Shown here: positions 1-17,309 of the stretch, in pieces
How positions within the stretch are numbered: position 1 is the first letter of the stretch
Layout of the letters: every line of letters starts with the position of its first letter
Assembly (NCBI RefSeq): GCF_001649575.2
Contig: NC_051451.1
Location: forward strand, 17,256,316-17,320,315
DNA: 64,000 bases
Direction: 5' to 3'
From: Kryptolebias marmoratus
Lineage: Eukaryota > Chordata > Actinopteri > Cyprinodontiformes > Rivulidae
Program-made: the position numbers and the translations under genes
The notes under the pieces: model-generated
Seen by the model: the letters and a program-made list of their open reading frames with translations, nothing else
Databases searched by the model: none
Told to the model about the DNA's origin: nothing

Positions 1-160
1 GTTTCTCGGCTGGCCTGGGAACACCTTGGGATTCCCCCGGAGGAGCTGGCCCAAGTGGCTGGGGAGAGGGAAGTCTGGGTCTCCCTGCTTAGGCTGCTGC
101 CCCCGCGACCCGACCCCGGATAAGTGGAAGAGAATGGATGGATGGATGGATGGGATCGCC
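1..160 (+). mobile_element. 3' end of an RTE-like (Rex3-type) non-LTR retrotransposon
   Basis: Frame 1 is open from base 1 to a TAA at 121-123 and encodes SRLAWEHLGIPPEELAQVAG through LLRLLPPRPDPG, the usual C-terminal end of a fish LINE ORF. It is followed by aagtgg..aatgg and GATG repeats to about 151. The rest of the element lies left of the window. RTE/Rex3 membership is from memory. Confidence 0.8.
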
Positions 161-705
161 TGTTCAATTTTGAAGTGATGTTCCGTCATGTAGCTCTCAG
201 TAGTTAGTATCGTATCTGCTGTGACATCGGTCATAGAGCACAGAGTACGAAGAAAGAGGCAAAAGTCTTTGACCAGGCTAGCCAGGCTAAAGGTTAACCA
301 AACAAGGGCTTTATTTTTTGTGACACCAATTGCAACTGATATAACTTCAAAAACGACCAGGCTATACTTAGTGTGGACTGTACCTATAAATATGCATAAA
401 AACTTTTTCAAAATGTCTCACAGGCTAAATGACTTAACAGCAAGGTTTGTTTACTTAAGCTAATAAGTCAGGGTCACAAGTCTTTGCAGCTGTTATTTTG
501 TTGGTCAAAAGCAGAAAAGTTTGGGAACCACTGATCTAAAAGCAGGTGTGGCCAATCAAGGGCAGTGACAGCCCATTGAATTGGCAAATGATAATTTTGG
601 CACGCAGAGTGTGAATGCACAGCATTTGGAATATTTTATCCTGTGATTTATTGCAGTTCAATCAGTTCTTTGTGATCCTGATAATGTGCACAATGATCAT
701 GATAG

Positions 706-708
<3 letters not shown>

Positions 709-784
<76 letters not shown>
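709..784. repeat. Compound (TA)n-(GA)n microsatellite
   Basis: About 23 TA units (709-754) directly followed by about 14 GA units (755-783) in the ctbp2 intron. Confidence 0.97.
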
Positions 785-790
<6 letters not shown>

Positions 791-2464
791 AACTGACTGA
801 ACTGATTACGCTGCGTCATTATTTATTTACCACTGAGCCAAAGATGCTGAAGCGGTGTTTAAAGAGCAGAAGCAGCAACATGCTTCTAATCAAACACACT
901 TGGTTAACCGATCATCATTAGGCGTGAGATCGGAAAATTCATCCGTTTTCTGGTGATGACGTGCGTGCGCTCGCATACGCAGACACGCAGGCCATTCCAC
1001 GATCGCAGCTGTATCTACATAAACGTCACTCTAACTTCTGAACTGTATCAGCGTTCCTTGAACTGTTTGCGTTCTGCTCAGCACAGTATAATCATCCCCG
1101 TCCTCCTCCTCCCCTGTAATGTTTTAATGATATTTCAGCCCACTGACTCGTCCCGCGCTCCCAGTATAGCTATAATGGTTTCATCACTGACGCTAATCCC
1201 ACTGTGAGCTGGAGAGCAGCTTTGTTAAATAAAGAGGAGGAGAAGGAGGAGGAGGAGGAGAAGGATGGTAATAGAAATGCAGTGGAATTGTTCTCAGCCG
1301 GAGTGGGTGAAACATTTGTCTTGTTTTACTGTCTGCACACCGGAGCCAGCGAGCAGCAGTTTTTACAATCCAAACTGGAGGGTTTGTGGTTTCACACACT
1401 TGACAAGAAAAGAAAAAAAGAAAAAAAAGAGCCAATCAACTCGGGTTGTTTTAGTTTCAGAGAAAATGCTGCGTCCAGGGAAAAAAAAAAAACCCTTTTA
1501 GTAGCTGATTCACAGTTAATAAGCTGTCTGTTTTACTTTAATGCTCACCAAAAAGACACGACATTAAAACTGAAAAATGGCAGAAAATCCAAAACAAATA
1601 GCTGATGTTTTTGAACTTCTTTATTCACGACACTTGTTCAGTGCGGGAAAATGTCACACAAGCGGAGGGCCCATCTGGACGCGTCCACGTTGGCCGCAGT
1701 CCCACAACTCTAACTGCACAACAGAGGGTGCAGGGGGGCCACGCATATGCACAAGCTCTCCAAAACCCCCACCAAACCAGTGTGAGCAAACCCAATCCTG
1801 CTCGTGCCGTTTTGTTGGAGCAGCCTGGAAGGTTTCAGACGCAGCGAAGGATTTCAGGAGTTTGTGGGATTTGTTCTGAACTGCAGANGGACTGAAATGG
1901 CCAGAAACAAAAACAACTACATCATTTCACTTCATTTAAATAAACTAACATATTGTTAACTGCAATAAGAGTTATATGATAGTTAATTTTCCCATCTTTT
2001 TTCATTCCAATACATATGTATATATTTGCTCCTGCTCTTTCCTTTTAATTTTTGTCAAAATGAACCTTGAAGTCTTTTATCGCTCTTTAGAGTTTTGCCA
2101 TCAGTGTGAATGTCCACTATTTATGTCTGATGGACAAAATCTCTCAAAATACAACTGAAAGTCTGGGAGAGTTTTGGCTGTTTGTTCTGACTAAAAAGCA
2201 AATTATGCAAGCGATCTCTCACTAGCTGTAAAGGAATCCAGTCATGTCCTTGGAAAAATAAAACTGACTTTACAATTGCTGTACAATTTAATAATAATGA
2301 TAATAGTAGTAGTAGTAATAAGTAATGTGCTTTTTAGGTGTCTTTGACTTCATTCCTTTGATAAAAAAAACTGCTGGCTGCTATTTTAGTGAAAATTCAA
2401 ATACGTGATCTATTAAAAAAAAGGATGCTCATCAGTATCAAAACTTCCTACTTCTTACCTCACA

Positions 2465-2720
2465 TGCCAAAGTTTTACACAAAGCTCTCACAGGATCTGT
2501 TGGGGATGACTCTCAGCTACTGTCACACTAAACGTTAGCGCCATGTTTGTTAAAGTGACTGATTTATAGCCTTTTTTGCGTGTTTCCTGAGGCTGATTAG
2601 CTGTGGTAGCCACGTTGTATTGGATTAACACCAAACGGTAATCAGTCCTAGATGTCTATCCAGTGATTAATTCCTAAAAGTATTTCAGACAGCTGCAGAT
2701 TTCAGATGCAACAGAAACCA
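2465..2720 (+). repeat. Single unit of a ~300-bp repeat family
   Basis: Shares the landmark order of the array at 3945-4760: a gggatgactctcagctact-like segment, a phase with gctgattagctgtgg, a tagccacgttg/attggattaacacc/aatcagt core, and a cagtgatta end. Divergent and isolated from the array. Confidence 0.7.
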
Positions 2721-3944
2721 TAAGCAGGACTATGTTAGTTATATCAACCTCAGATGTGTGCATTTGCTGCATAAACAAGCAGACACAGAGTGGCTTTACT
2801 GTCACACCTTTAAAATCGCGTCGCTAAGCAACAAACCGGATCCGAATTAGTCCATAAACATGTAGTTCAAGCGTATCCTTTCCACTATGCATTAACATGA
2901 AAGGTATTGATGTAACCGTCTCCATTTGTTGATGCAGCGGCAGTTTACATTTGAGTCCTCTTTAAATAATATAGTCATAGTTAAGAGTGGCCATCAAATC
3001 AAGCTGGGTTTTTTTTTTTTTTTCCCTGAAAGTACTTTACAACACAAAAAAGAAGGAATAAAAGATTGGCCTATCGTCTGAGAGTAGAGACTGACCATTT
3101 CAGAGTGAGCATATTCCACTAAAGCAGGGGTGACAGGAGTTCTCTTTATGTACACTCTGCATTTTGATTAGTCCTCCAGTTTAAGTGCCAGGAAAATTAC
3201 ACGGTGCATGCATAAAATGATGATTACAAAGTTAGACGTTTCTTCTTCCACTTCTTCTTTGAGTCTAGACTCACCAAATTGGCCTACTTTACCAAAACGC
3301 TGATAAATGCTTGACATTAACTTACAATTTTTTTATTGATCTTTAAAGACAGAGATTTTTTTTTTTTTTTTTTTTATCGAACCCCGCAACTTTTACTTTC
3401 AGAAACGAGAGTTGCTCAACACCCGGAGGAATCCAATCAAACGATTCCTCGGCTCGTCTTTTGTCTCAGCGTTTGAGCACAACCTTGACGGAAGTGACTC
3501 CGCTGTCATCTCTGTAATGACTCTGCTGCCAGCAGGTGATTAACTTAGCATTATGGAAGAAAGTCTGGCTCGGTAATGGAAAAAGCCCTGGACGCTGGCT
3601 AATTAACGCGCTGTATTTCTGAGCTCGAGCACAGAAATGATTAGCTTGCCTTAGCTTATCATTAGTGCTGAAAGACACAGGCACGACTACCCGTGGCTCA
3701 CTCCGGCGCTTCAAATCCAAACCATTTAAACTCACTGTGTTTTTAATTTAAATATAGGCCTTTTGAAAAACCTTAGGGCCTTCTATTTTTCTTTGCAACA
3801 TTCCCCGCAATAAAATTAATGGTCTTCCTCGCAAGAATGCACGACGCCCATCGCCTCTCATGCCACAGTTATAAACTATAATTATCTCATGTTGGGAAAG
3901 GTTAGAGCCATTAGCATTATACAATGTAAATATGTGCAATCTTT

Positions 3945-4767
3945 AACAGTATCCTGTATGATCTGTTGGTCCTTTGAGAACAGGTTGTAAATAACTCTCA
4001 GCTACCGCCACACTGAAATAGCCATTTTTTCCCATTAGTTGTGACAGCCATCTTGAATTTGGTTGACTCCAAAGGTCAATCAGTTGGAGATGTTTAGCTA
4101 ATACGCTAAAATCTGAGCGTTTCATCAAAATCCATCCAGTCGTTCACGAGACCAACAGTGTTGACTCAAACAGTTATTGCCAAGGATTTAAACAAAGAAT
4201 TTGCTCAATGTGCAGTGCTCAAAGTATGTGTTTGGGATGATGCTCGGCTACTACCACTCAAGATTTTAGCTCAATATCTGGAAAACTGGCTGACTTGCAG
4301 CTATTTTTGTGTTTTCTAAGCTCAGTTAGTTGTGGCAGCCATCTTAAATTGGGTTAAGTCCGAAAGGTAATCAGTTGTAGAGGAACATTCAGTAAATACT
4401 TTGCGAGCGTTTCAATGAAATCCGTTTAGTGGTTCATGAGATATTCTACAAACGGACAGACAGAGTCGAATCTGATGGTTAGCGGTAAAGTTTTAAACAC
4501 AGTTGTGACACAATCCGTTAGTGCTCAGAGTACTAGTTCAGAATGGCTCCCAGCGACTACCACACCAGATTTTAGCTCAATATTTGTAAAATTGGCTGAG
4601 TTATAAGCGTTTCTGTGTTTGCTAAGAGGACTTCGCTGTGGCAGCCAACTTGAAATATATTGACTCCAAAAGTTAATGAGTTGTAGATGTGCACCCAGCG
4701 ATTACTTTCTGAACGTTTCATTAAAGTCTGTTGAGAGATTCATGAGGTTTTTTTTACTAAAAGTACA

Positions 4768-4768
<1 letters not shown>
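3945..4768 (+). repeat. Tandem array of three ~300-bp repeat units
   Basis: Three units carry cagccatcttgaatttgg-like cores at 4044, 4336 and 4642 (spacing 292 and 306). Each core is followed by ttgactccaaaggtcaatca and a cagtggttcatgag-like end. Units diverge moderately. The array ends at the CA microsatellite. Confidence 0.8.

Positions 4769-4816
<48 letters not shown>
4769..4816. repeat. (CA)n microsatellite
   Basis: About 23 CA units directly abutting the last 300-bp repeat unit, whose end is itself CAGACA-rich. Confidence 0.97.
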
Positions 4817-4818
<2 letters not shown>

Positions 4819-5660
4819 GCATTGGCAAAAACATTATTGCTCCACTTCTCCTTGAGCAGCTGGCAAAAAAAACAAAATAGCAACAGTGCACTTTTGGGTT
4901 ACCAGGTCCGGAAGAAAAAACAAGTTTAACACAACTACCGAACAAAAACAATTTCCAAATCCGTCGCTCAGTTGGTTTTTTTTTCCACCCACCAAACTTT
5001 CTCCTTGTTAAAATTCCTGCTGCTTATTGGTGAGCAACAACATGCTGTCATTTTCCAGTGGCCCCTCCAGCCGAGCCCTGCTGCGCTCACGTGGTGACGT
5101 TAATGCACGAGGGGCACCATAACCTTGATTTTAGCGTCCAAGTTCCTCTTATGTGTAACTCAAATAAAAAAAAAAAACGTTGTGTGGAAATACACGACTC
5201 TGCTAATCTGGCTCAGGTAGGTCAATTCTGTTAGTGGGTTGTGAATTGATACCGGGTGTTTAACGGCCTTGGCTCTCAGCAGCTACTTGTTTATACTCTC
5301 CGTTTTTTTTTTCTCAGCAGCTGTCAGTCAACTTTATTGTCCAGCCTGCACCCACTCTCTAACCTTGTTTGCATACAGTCGGAGTTAATGGATGGCGACA
5401 AAAAGCGGCTCTTGCGAGCGCTCATTATACGGCAAACGCACAGACGACGATTCATATTTTAGAGCACCCATAAACAATCCATTTGCATTTAGATGAAGAA
5501 TGGCAAACGCAAACTTAGGTTCAGGAAAACGGGAGGCGGTGGGTGAAAGCACGCTTATTCACAGTGACTGCAACGGGTCGATCGTGCTCAAAAAATAAAG
5601 AAAAAAAGCGGATGAATATCAACGCCGGAACGATGATTAAGGGCAACAATGTGAGGCTGA

Positions 5661-12179
<6,519 letters not shown>

Positions 12180-13615
12180 ACGGACTGCTGCCGCAGTCGG
12201 TGTAAAAAAAAACGAAGGAAGCGACCAAGTCAACCCATCAAACCATAAGCTTGACTTCAGCCATCTGGACCTACCAGCAAACTGCCTGCCACGCAACGTT
12301 TCACACGTTTTTTTCTTCTTTTTGTATGGAATCGCAAAGCCCGAGTGAGGACAGTGGATGACAGGACATGCCCGAGCTGCCACACAAAGACGGGACTGAC
12401 CGTCAAACTCAAGCGCAGAAGAACCGAAACGTCTCCTCCCGTTATGTTAGTTTTAGTCATTTACTAAACGAAGTGATGTTTTTGTTTATATCTTTATCTT
12501 CTCATATATATTAGAGATATTCCTCTGGGCTTGTGGGACATGTTGCCAAGCGTAGGATGGAAGACCTGACCCACACCCTCCCTGGTTTAAAGGACGACCT
12601 TCTTTTCCCTTCAGCTTCACCCATTTCTTTGTGTCTTGTGTTACTTTTTTTAATTTTCTGTTCTTTTTTTTATTTTTGTTCATTCTCTATTCTGTGTTTT
12701 TGTTACAAATGGATATCTATTTTCCCCCCGTTCTTCAGTGTGTAACAATGAATGAATCGAAAGTTATGCTTAGCAGATCAGAAAAGTCCAGCTGGTGGCA
12801 TCAGCAGCTTCAGAAATCTCAACTCGGTTTTTGCCCCCTTGATTTTTTTTTATTTTTATTTTGCTCATTGCTCCAGAATGTAAAGACAAGATGTGGGGCA
12901 GGATATGTGGATGAAGATTGGAACTTGTGAGACAGATCCTTAAAAAAAAAATGAAATAAATAAAATAATTTAAAGACAACATACAGCAGCTATCGCAGCC
13001 TTGCCGAGCCAGGGTGCTGATGATATTTGGTTATTAACAAAAGATTTCCTGTCAGCATCCCAAAGGACCTAATTTACATGACAGCAATGCCTTTGTGAGG
13101 AAAAAAAAAATGTGCTTAGAAAACTAGAAACAGAAAGTCTCTTACTCAGGAAAAATAATAATAATAATAATAATAACAACAACGTTCGACTGAAAAGAAA
13201 AGAAAGAAAAGAAGAAAAAAAAAACTGGATTACTGCTTTCCACGTCTTTCTCCATTGTGGTATTTTTTTATATATCAATTGTACATTTTTTGATGTTGAC
13301 GTTTTTTCACTCCTGTTAGATTTGTATTGATAAATGTTCATATTACTGTAGTCTTACATGACCAGCCCTCCCCCCCACCCCANACGTCATAGTTTCTTCT
13401 TTGTTTCCCCGCTCTAATGGGAGCCAGCTGGGGCTCTGGGAACAAGCAGCGGCCGCGTTCATCCCTTTGGCTCCGTAACTTTAGAACGAAGTGGCTGCTA
13501 GCAGATTGTTTGGTTTTTAGTGTGAGTATTTGTATTTGTTTCTTGTATAAGGTGAACATATAGCATACAGTGCAGCTGGAACCAATAAATAAAACTTACT
13601 GTTCTGATTAATATT
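12180..13615 (+). other. ctbp2: ctbp2 3' UTR (end estimated)
   Basis: AT-rich sequence after the stop with no competing gene. AATAAA signals are at 12955 and, as an overlapping pair, at 13584-13593. The second pair is followed by T-rich sequence and is my choice for the main cleavage site. An AAT repeat (about 13153-13183) and one N (13383) lie inside. No transcript evidence is available. Confidence 0.5.
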
Positions 13616-13995
13616 AGATAGAAGAATGTTTTTTTATATATACATTTTATTTTCCACCCCCCTTGGCACTGTGTTTCTCGGCTTCTCAAAAAGAACGCAC
13701 AGTTTCTAATATAACTTCCTTTTTGTGTTTCATTAAAGGTGCATCATGTTGTTCCACAAATCCTTGACACAGTATGTGCCCCCTAGTGGTCGGAGATAAG
13801 TGCTGAGAGGAGATTTTATCCATGAATTCAATCCTTTTTTTTGTTTGTTTTTTATATATGAGAATAATATAAAATCTAAGTGTGATATGTTTATTCTTAA
13901 AGTCTCCTTTCTCTCAATAACTCAGGGTGTTTTTTTCCCTGCTGAAGTGAAATGCATCAGGTAATTCTTTACATAAAGTAAAAAGCTAGAATAAG

Positions 13996-14875
13996 GCCCT
14001 GTTCATACCTGGATCTACAGATAAGCTGCGGGTGGGTGATTCGATTGCAAGGGGACAGCTCTAACTGGAGGCGTTCACACCTGGCAGGTAAATGTGTTTC
14101 TCTGAGCGGATGTCATGTACACAGATACACACACACAGAGCAACAAACATCATCAGCAGGTCCGCTGATGTTTCCGTAAAAAAATCACAACACCTTCGGA
14201 CAGCAGAACTACAGCAGATTATTGCTTTGACATGAACAGTTCAGAGCTACGTCAGTCGCACTTTTGTGGCGTTACTTCTTGATGAGCTTAACCACCCAAC
14301 AGACAGACATAATACACCGACATCAGAGCAAACTACTGAACATTTTACCCTGTAGAAGTCCACTGCAGTAAAACACAGCTTCACTGTCAACATAACCTCA
14401 GCTGTTTATTTAGACAAATACGATGCAACATAATGCTGCTCAGAGCGAAGTTCACAGGGACTGCAGCCGGCTCGTTCAGCTCCAAAAGTAATCAGAACAA
14501 ACATTATACTGAAGAGAAACTCACTCACCACAGAGCGTCCTGGTTATCCAATCTGATTAATAATTGAGTTTAGATAAACAGTTTGTTAAAACTTCTAGCC
14601 AAAAAAAAAAAAAAACATACAAAAAAAACAGCTGTATCTTCAGAATATTCTCAAGGTTATTTAATAATCTGTAATTGGCCTTCAGCTGAGTGGATGCTTT
14701 TTTACTCCTAGACGTGCAGATGATAACTCTGCTGCTGTGAGGCATGTCCGTTCAGGGGGTCCTGCAGTGAGGCTCAGGATCTGCAGGACCTGCAGTCAGA
14801 CTACCAGACGTACGCAGAAAAGCGGGATCTGGACCGCATCCAAAGGTGGTTTCAGGCTGTTCACACCTGATCACT
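13996..14875. repeat. Possible decayed DNA transposon downstream of ctbp2
   Basis: Opens with ggccctgttcatacctgg and cgattgcaaggggacagctc, a start I recall from teleost DNA-transposon repeats. A gttcacacctg motif recurs near 14072 and 14857. No transposase frame is present. Ends are estimated. Confidence 0.35.
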
Positions 14876-17081
14876 TCCTGGATGCTATTCAGTAACTACA
14901 GGTAGATGTTATGGTGGATAGTACTTTATATTTGTAGTTAGAGTTAATAAACTGTCTATACTTCCTAAGATAAGCGAGGCTCTATAAGCATAATATTAAA
15001 CAGAATGTACACCTTTAATTATATTGTTGAGTTTCCCTATACATAAAGTACTGTGCAAATGTTTTGAACTCCTACTTATTTTTTTGTTTTGCTTATAAAG
15101 ATCCAGACTTTCTTGAAAAAAATATAAAAAATAAAATTGTCTGTCAAAATAATAAAGAATAAATTAAATGAAAATACCCTAAGAAAGCCTGTAAACAAAA
15201 TAGTCTGGCTTCATGAAACAAAATATAAAGAAATGAGGGATGACTCAGGACTTCTGCACAGTACTGTAAAAAATATTACAGGAATTTTGTACTGTTGTTG
15301 CATATAATCATTTGTGAAGGTAAAAAAGCATTAGGATACATTTCTCACCTTAAGGATTCAAGTTGTGAAATAAATACAGACTGACTCAGGAACTGAAGAA
15401 AATCAGTCAGGAAACAGTTCAGTTTGGACATTCAAAAAGGTTTTCCTTTATTATTATTATTATTATTATTATTGTTGTTGTTGTTGTTTTTTTCATATTT
15501 TGCCTGTTCTTTGCATTACACTCTGTTTAGTGAAGTCAGGCCTAAATTCACAAATCATCATAGTCACAACTGCAACTATTGCATAAATACAAAGCAACAT
15601 ACAGGTGATGCTCAAAACATGGATGACATAAATGAAACACAAAAAAAGGTTACAGTACGCAATGGCAAGAAAAAACATCCACAGCAAAAAAACAAAACAA
15701 AAACAAAGGAGTTGACACACTTTTTTTAAATTCTTTTTTTATTTATTTTTTCCTCTCAGCTTTGGTTTATTGTGTTGCAGTTTGAAATGGAAACGATGGG
15801 TCGACAGCAGGTTTTACAGAGAAGCTGAACGGACGTGTACCACAAAGCAAATACTTTCAGGAACGAAGGGACAAACGGGGTGCGGAGGACAAAAAAAACG
15901 AGACAAATGCGACTCGGAGGGGGTTTTACGCAAACATTGAACGTGTCCCACTCATTTGCCTGGAAAAAAAAGAAAAGAAAAACGGAAAAAAAGCACCAGA
16001 TTTTAGGCATCCATATGAGGTACTAAATCTCATGCAACAATGCAAGTAAACTCTCCACCGCCGTGATCGGTTCTCTCCTCACAGGAACAGTGTTTCTGTG
16101 CAACGAGTCTTCATTGAAAATTGAGGGAATAATTAACAAAACCACACGCACACACATACACACACAGGAGAAAAAATATACAGAAAGCTCTTATTAAAAG
16201 TCGAAGTCTTCAAACAATAAATATGCAGAATAAATTCGAACAAAATGCACGCACGCACGTGCAACTTCTCCGTTCAATCAGTCGGCAAAAAAGTAAACCA
16301 ACATGAACGTTAATGTGCTAAACCTTAGTGAGTGTAGATCCGACTTGTGAAGGGCAAATCTCCCTTTTAAAAGCTTCATAAACGATCAGTATTTCAAGCA
16401 ATGATACTGGTTTTAATTAGAAATGTTTTCATAAATGTGCAGTGCTTAATTATAAGGATATACATTATTCTTCTTCTTCTTATTATTATTATTATTATAC
16501 AATCTCTGGTTTTCTGAAGATAACATGTATTGGCTTTGTCCCTGTCTGTTCAAACACAAACAAAAATGCTAAACAAGCCAACTCTTATACAACTGGAAAA
16601 ACATCAAGATTAATTTGGAAGTGTGCTTTTGTCAGTGCCCACTGAACAGATAGAAAGTGTTGATTTAAAATAAATGCTGGTATATTTGCTTTAACGTGTT
16701 TTTTTTTTTTTTGAACAACCACATGCATTTACATCTATGGAGAAGGAGTACGTCTTTCCTTTACATTTGAAACTTAAATCAAAGGGTTATTTGCATTTGT
16801 AAACCTTTATTCTCACCCAATATTTTTTTTTGTCAGTCTTACATTGGTCTGAGTAAAGTGTTGAATGTCCGAGTGCCTGTGTAGGTCCAGAAGAGCAGCC
16901 GTGTCTTCTGTAGCTTTGGAGGCAAGAGTCAGGGGCTTGTGGGTTTCCTGACCTCTGCTGAAGGCTTTCACAGTTTGTCCGTGTCAAGAAAGGAGAAAGA
17001 AATAATAAAATAAAATAAAACATAACCAGAGAAAAACTAAGAAAGAAAGAAGTAGGAGGAGCCCTGCCCCCCCCCCCCCCC
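14876..17081. other. Intergenic space, probably including the zranb1 3' UTR
   Basis: AT-rich, with runs at 15446, 15720 and 16482 and an 18-bp C run at the right end. zranb1's 3' UTR should lie here on the minus strand. Minus-strand AATAAA candidates are at 16806 and 15447. No coding exon was found. Confidence 0.4.
15446..15490. repeat. (ATT)n-(GTT)n microsatellite
   Basis: Tri-nucleotide run between ctbp2 and zranb1. On the minus strand its edge forms AATAAAGG, a possible zranb1 polyadenylation signal. Confidence 0.9.
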
Positions 17082-17150
17082 NNNNNNNNNNNNNNNNNNN
17101 NNNNNNNNNNNNNNNNNNNNNNNNNNNNNNNNNNNNNNNNNNNNNNNNNN
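17082..17150. other. Assembly gap (69 N) beside a poly-C run
   Basis: A run of 69 Ns bordered on the left by an 18-bp C run (about 17064-17081). It interrupts zranb1 at its 3' end. The homopolymer is a likely cause of the break, and the true gap length is unknown. Confidence 0.99.
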
Positions 17151-17309
17151 CTGCCGGTAGCCGTCCAGCCACTTCTCCACCATCTGGGTGACCAGCGGGT
17201 GGTTGCGGCGGCGGGAGCTCTTCTGTAGGGCCACCAGCACGCCGCCCTCGGTCACGCAGCAGTCCAGCCACTCCCGCAGGAGCTTCTCCTGCTGCTCCTC
17301 GTTACCCAT
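17151..17309 (-). CDS. zranb1: zranb1 last visible coding exon, truncated by gap
   Basis: Encodes MGNEEQQEKLLREWLDCCVT through MVEKWLDGYRQ, then runs into 69 Ns. In mammals an acidic tail of 19 residues and the stop follow this point. That would need about 60 nt, close to the size of the gap. Confidence 0.93.

Noticed and set aside
1193..1605. Overlapping frames with Glu/Lys-rich or Pro-rich runs
   Set aside because: They come from G/A-rich simple sequence, have no family similarity, and are not framed by convincing splice sites.
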